Shown piece after piece: positions 62,501 through 64,000 of a stretch of 64,000 nucleotides of DNA. A program made the position numbers and the translations under genes. The notes below the pieces were generated by a model. It ran no database searches. It was not told where the DNA came from and saw only the letters and a list, made by a program, of their open reading frames with translations. Numbering within the stretch: the stretch's first letter is position 1; every line of letters starts with the position of its first letter. Source of the stretch: Peribacillus asahii (GTDB lineage Bacteria; Bacillota; Bacilli; Bacillales; DSM-1321); assembly GCF_003570725.1 (NCBI RefSeq), contig NZ_QWVS01000002.1, positions 124,001 through 188,000 of the forward strand, in the 5' to 3' direction.

Positions 62501-63283
62501 CTCAGCCATCTCATAAATAAATTGACGTACCGTTTCGATTTGATTCGCTTCTAAATCTAAATCCCTTACAGATGTATAGAAAATACCACTTGGGAATACA
62601 TTCCAGTTCGCGAATGCTTCCGTTACGGAACACTGAAAGCCTTCAAAGCTGAGTTCTTTCTCATCGTGCTTATCAATCATATTAATAATTAAGTACGTTG
62701 GTTTATTTGCTTCAATTAGTTCTTTTGTAAATAGAAAATTCACTTCCGATTGAACATGATTGTAATCCATTACATAAAACACAACATCTGCTAAATGCAG
62801 AGCCGACTCCGTCGAAACCCGATGCGCATCATCCGTAGAATCAATCCCAGGTGTGTCCATAATGACACAAGATTCTGGCAATGGAAATTCACTTGAACTA
62901 ATCGTAATGGCCGAGACAGAGTCACCATCTTTAGCAAATTTCTTTACTTCCTTAAAATCATACGGCGCTGGAAATAAGACAGGCGGCTGATCATGGTAGA
63001 AGACTTTCGCATAGTTCTCCCCTTTTTGCACCTTAACTGTATTCGCACTTGTTGGAATCGGACTCGATGGCAACACTTGATCTTGTAATAAAAAGTTAAT
63101 CATGCTTGATTTTCCGGCTGAAAAGTGACCGCAAAATGCAAGGACAAACTCATCTTGATTACATTTCATTATTAACTGCTTCATTTTATCGGCATTACTT
63201 ACATCCCCAGCCGACTGAAACTTTTCATATAGTGCGGTCAAAACTCCCATTTTTGACTGTTGCTCTAATGTTTGTTGAATCAT
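59582..63283 (-). CDS. dynA: Dynamin-like membrane-fusion GTPase DynA
   Basis: 1233 residues, two dynamin modules in one chain. First P-loop CGHFSAGKSSMINFL (51-65), switch and DTPGIDSTDDAHR, NMIDKHD. Second P-loop GAFSAGKSSFANALMG near 651, DTPGADSINARHTG and VNAVDLAQ. Long helical stalks lie between and after. B. subtilis DynA (YpbR, 1193 residues) tethers and fuses membranes and protects against phage and pore-forming drugs. Followed on the same strand order by ypbQ upstream, as in B. subtilis. Shadow ORFs inside are not genes. Confidence 0.95.
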   Translation of the reverse strand: MIQQTLEQQSKMGVLTALYEKFQSAGDVSNADKMKQLIMKCNQDEFVLAFCGHFSAGKSSMINFLLQDQVLPSSPIPTSANTVKVQKGENYAKVFYHDQPPVLFPAPYDFKEVKKFAKDGDSVSAITISSSEFPLPESCVIMDTPGIDSTDDAHRVSTESALHLADVVFYVMDYNHVQSEVNFLFTKELIEANKPTYLIINMIDKHDEKELSFEGFQCSVTEAFANWNVFPSGIFYTSVRDLDLEANQIETVRQFIYEMAEKGEASGTDTVMQSAHVLIEKHLTWLEEQFEEEHEKEFTLLAELPDDERAQMTEQVESLQQEKRDILARIDHVKERFTDDLEEILKNAYLMPAPTRDLATAFLESTQPDFKVGMLFAKKKTMAEKEERLRAFLADIQEKVKIQLEWHIKEMAVKVLADAEVHDANLESEAQSLSISIMEDFLRGSLKPQASMTGEYVLNYTNDLANSIKKEARVVADQFLADLLTAMKKKADNKLRQLSTELEQYADFERALNASAALIDKVTKEQKELQDIAYATSDVFDNLAVDTLVNQWLEEERNVTVKMMEAGNHEERDGAGASILAEMEASAGTDVKEASVVKGDLRGKEKLLETATSLQEAAELIQPLKGFQSLYKELTDKASRLEQQTFTVALFGAFSAGKSSFANALMGEKVLPVSPNPTTAAINKIMAANAEHSHGTATVQLKTEAMLLEDVSLALNAFGKQAKTLDEAYQFAGEIVAKADEQETGKTYLSFLRAFHQGLPPYKEKLGTVITVDLDGFKSFAAEESKSCLVDLIELYYDCAMTKQGMVLVDTPGADSINARHTGAAFEYIKNSDAILFVTYYNHPFSKADREFLIQLGRVKDSFAMDKMFFIVNAVDLAQTTEELEDVIEYVKDQLNGFGIRFPKLFPLTSKGALSEKLEPGSFHHAFLPNSGISAFQSRFDDFIEHDLTDLAIESAEAAVIRAEELLADVIAASKQDEQAKLRALETLNEESQAIADILAVIPSEAEKKRLKKEVDELTFYSKQRVFLRFTDFFKESFNPAVIKDDGQDLKVVLKQALQSLLESLGFDLSQEMRATALRSEVFVNKLLKEKQVSLLQQIQDVRKTISLQSYEAAGRDIPEFKRAFEDLTEAEFKKELALFKNPKAFFEKNEKVHMSNAIQARLDQPALDYVQFQGGRMFEAYTAMLEEELAAIQQAYQREIADIFAGLRSALEEKVDIPYYEEVLAKMKRKHS

Positions 63284-63380
63284 GAATCCATACCCCTCAT
63301 ATCTCTTTATTTATCCTTATTGTAAACGATTTCTACATTTATTCCTACAGGAAAATTCAGACCTCATTGTATGAAAGCAT

Positions 63381-63410
63381 AAAAAAAAGCCAGATTCATG
63401 ATCTGACTGG
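63381..63410 (-). terminator. Terminator overlapping the end of the small Fur-box gene
   Basis: CCAGTCAGAT pairs with ATCTGGC, with eight Ts on the minus strand; the gene's stop codon is in the loop. Confidence 0.7.
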
Positions 63411-63557
63411 TTGAACGGAAACTACTGTTACCATATTTTCATTTTTCACATGGTTTTGCTTGTTCGCTACTTTAACCGGCTTTTGAATATGACTTAATAC
63501 ATGTTTCATCACAAAGCTATATGTAACTACCGTTAATAAAATAAATAACCAAACCAT
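63396..63557 (-). CDS. 53-residue single-pass membrane protein, probably Fur-regulated
   Basis: ATG 63557 with AAAGGACGG upstream. One membrane helix (MVWLFILLTVVTYSFVMKHV) and a short basic tail (HIQKPVKVANKQNHVKNENM). No family is recognised. Its promoter has two Fur-like boxes, so it is likely made under iron limitation. It ends in its own terminator, so it is a single-gene transcript between ypbQ and dynA. Confidence 0.6.
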   Translation of the reverse strand: MVWLFILLTVVTYSFVMKHVLSHIQKPVKVANKQNHVKNENMVTVVSVQPVRS

Positions 63558-63609
63558 TTAAAGCACCGTCCTTTTAATTATTTATATCATCATTCATTAG
63601 TAAGTATAT

Positions 63610-63664
63610 TGAGAATAATTTTCATGTTCATTTGAATCTTATCATGAACGATAATCATTTTCAA
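63610..63664 (-). promoter_or_regulatory. Promoter with two Fur-like boxes
   Basis: Minus strand -35 TTGAAA (63664-63659), 17 bases, -10 TAAGAT (63641-63636). Box 1, TGAAAATGATTATCG (63663-63649), overlaps the -35. Box 2, TGAAAATTATTCTCA (63624-63610), lies just after the -10. Both fit the 7-1-7 Fur pattern TGATAATNATTATCA with two mismatches each. Confidence 0.7.
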
Positions 63665-63688
63665 TGAGTTTTTTGACTTTTTCATTTA

Positions 63689-64000
63689 TTATTTTTGCTT
63701 AAATACAGAAAAATATGCTGTATGTTCCTGCAAAGCCCGCTCCTCTATTGGAATTCGCACCCTCATCATCCAAAGATTTAATAATGAAAAAATAATGGCT
63801 GTGAAGTAAGCATTAAACAACAGCGATAATACAAGAATTTCAGTAGCCACAATAACATAGTTCGGATGTTTCATAAATTTATAGGGTCCTTTAACAACAA
63901 CATCAGCTGATGGTAAGACAATAATCTTCGTATTCCAATGTTTCCCTAAAGAGCTTATCACCCATATTCGTCCTATTTGAGCAAGTGTAAACAACAACAA
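63689..64000 (-). CDS. ypbQ: YpbQ/BpsB, isoprenylcysteine carboxyl methyltransferase-like protein (5' end outside window)
   Basis: The last 103 codons of a gene that continues beyond base 64000; the TTG at the edge is not a supported start. Sequence AQIGRIWVISSLGKHWNTKI, then GPYKFMKHPNYVIVATEILV and PIEERALQ, the ICMT-family SAM-binding C-terminus seen in B. subtilis YpbQ (about 168 residues). YpbQ (BpsB) methylates alkylpyrones made by the type III polyketide synthase BpsA. Its position before dynA matches B. subtilis. Confidence 0.87.
   Translation of the reverse strand: MLLFTLAQIGRIWVISSLGKHWNTKIIVLPSADVVVKGPYKFMKHPNYVIVATEILVLSLLFNAYFTAIIFSLLNLWMMRVRIPIEERALQEHTAYFSVFKQK

Noticed and set aside
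59582..63283. Two adjacent dynamin genes
   Set aside because: A single uninterrupted frame covers both GTPase modules, as in DynA.

Overview
The window looks like chromosome of a low-GC, endospore-forming Bacillaceae (Bacillus sensu lato). Reasons: sporulation and germination genes (a gerA-type tricistron, sspH, cdaS), a block with the gene content of the B. subtilis ypb-ypd region (ypbQ, dynA/ypbR, ypcP, ypdQ, ypeP, ypeQ), AGGAGG-type ribosome binding sites, frequent TTG/GTG starts, and Firmicute-style cis-RNAs (TPP riboswitch, T-box, c-di-AMP riboswitch). The genus cannot be fixed from sequence alone. No tRNA, rRNA or CRISPR array was seen.

Layout. 1-7.4 kb: partial LysR regulator divergent from a YeiH-type membrane protein, then Ku, a MurE-like ligase lacking the DNPR motif, TopB and a secreted protein. 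8.1-11.9 kb: one 1236-residue protein joining DUF2062, GH18, NodB deacetylase and GT2 synthase domains, which looks like an exopolysaccharide machine in one chain. 12-15.7 kb is an accessory patch: a Thr/Ala repeat protein, a solo TnpB with omegaRNA-like flanks, and small broken ORFs. 15.7-29.2 kb: nitroreductase operon with twin 16-bp operators, a GGDEF protein, a TetR/ABC-2 pair, a ger operon flanked by a short dispersed repeat, a sporulation-type histidine kinase, and yhfP divergent from a TetR gene with three operator-like boxes. 29.3-36.1 kb: an IS200/IS605-like remnant beside a truncated gene, small membrane proteins, a 5'-nucleotidase family enzyme, an Spx paralogue, cdaS, sspH and a glutamine amidotransferase.

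The most interesting block is 36.1-42.2 kb. A promoter, a clear TPP riboswitch and an intrinsic terminator precede six tightly packed genes: LuxE-like acyl-protein synthetase, LuxC-like acyl reductase, an NMT1/THI5-type ABC importer (ATPase, permease, lipoprotein) and a short-chain dehydrogenase. The enzymes are the right set to activate a carboxylic acid and reduce it to aldehyde and then alcohol. The riboswitch and importer point to uptake and repair of an oxidised thiamine moiety. There is no luciferase, so this is not bioluminescence.

42.3-64 kb: proBA under a proline T-box; hmp with two NsrR-like sites, and nsrR itself 5 kb away; a run of very small ORFs and a phage-regulator remnant; a cluster of uncharacterised membrane proteins including two tandem CBO0543-family genes; the ypeQ/ypeP/ypdQ block; kimA under a c-di-AMP riboswitch (with the spore diadenylate cyclase CdaS in the same window); ypcP; a lipoprotein alpha-carbonic anhydrase; dynA; a 53-residue membrane peptide behind two Fur-like boxes; and partial ypbQ. 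Most genes are ordinary host genes. Accessory signals concentrate near 12-17 kb, 21-30 kb and 47-52 kb.
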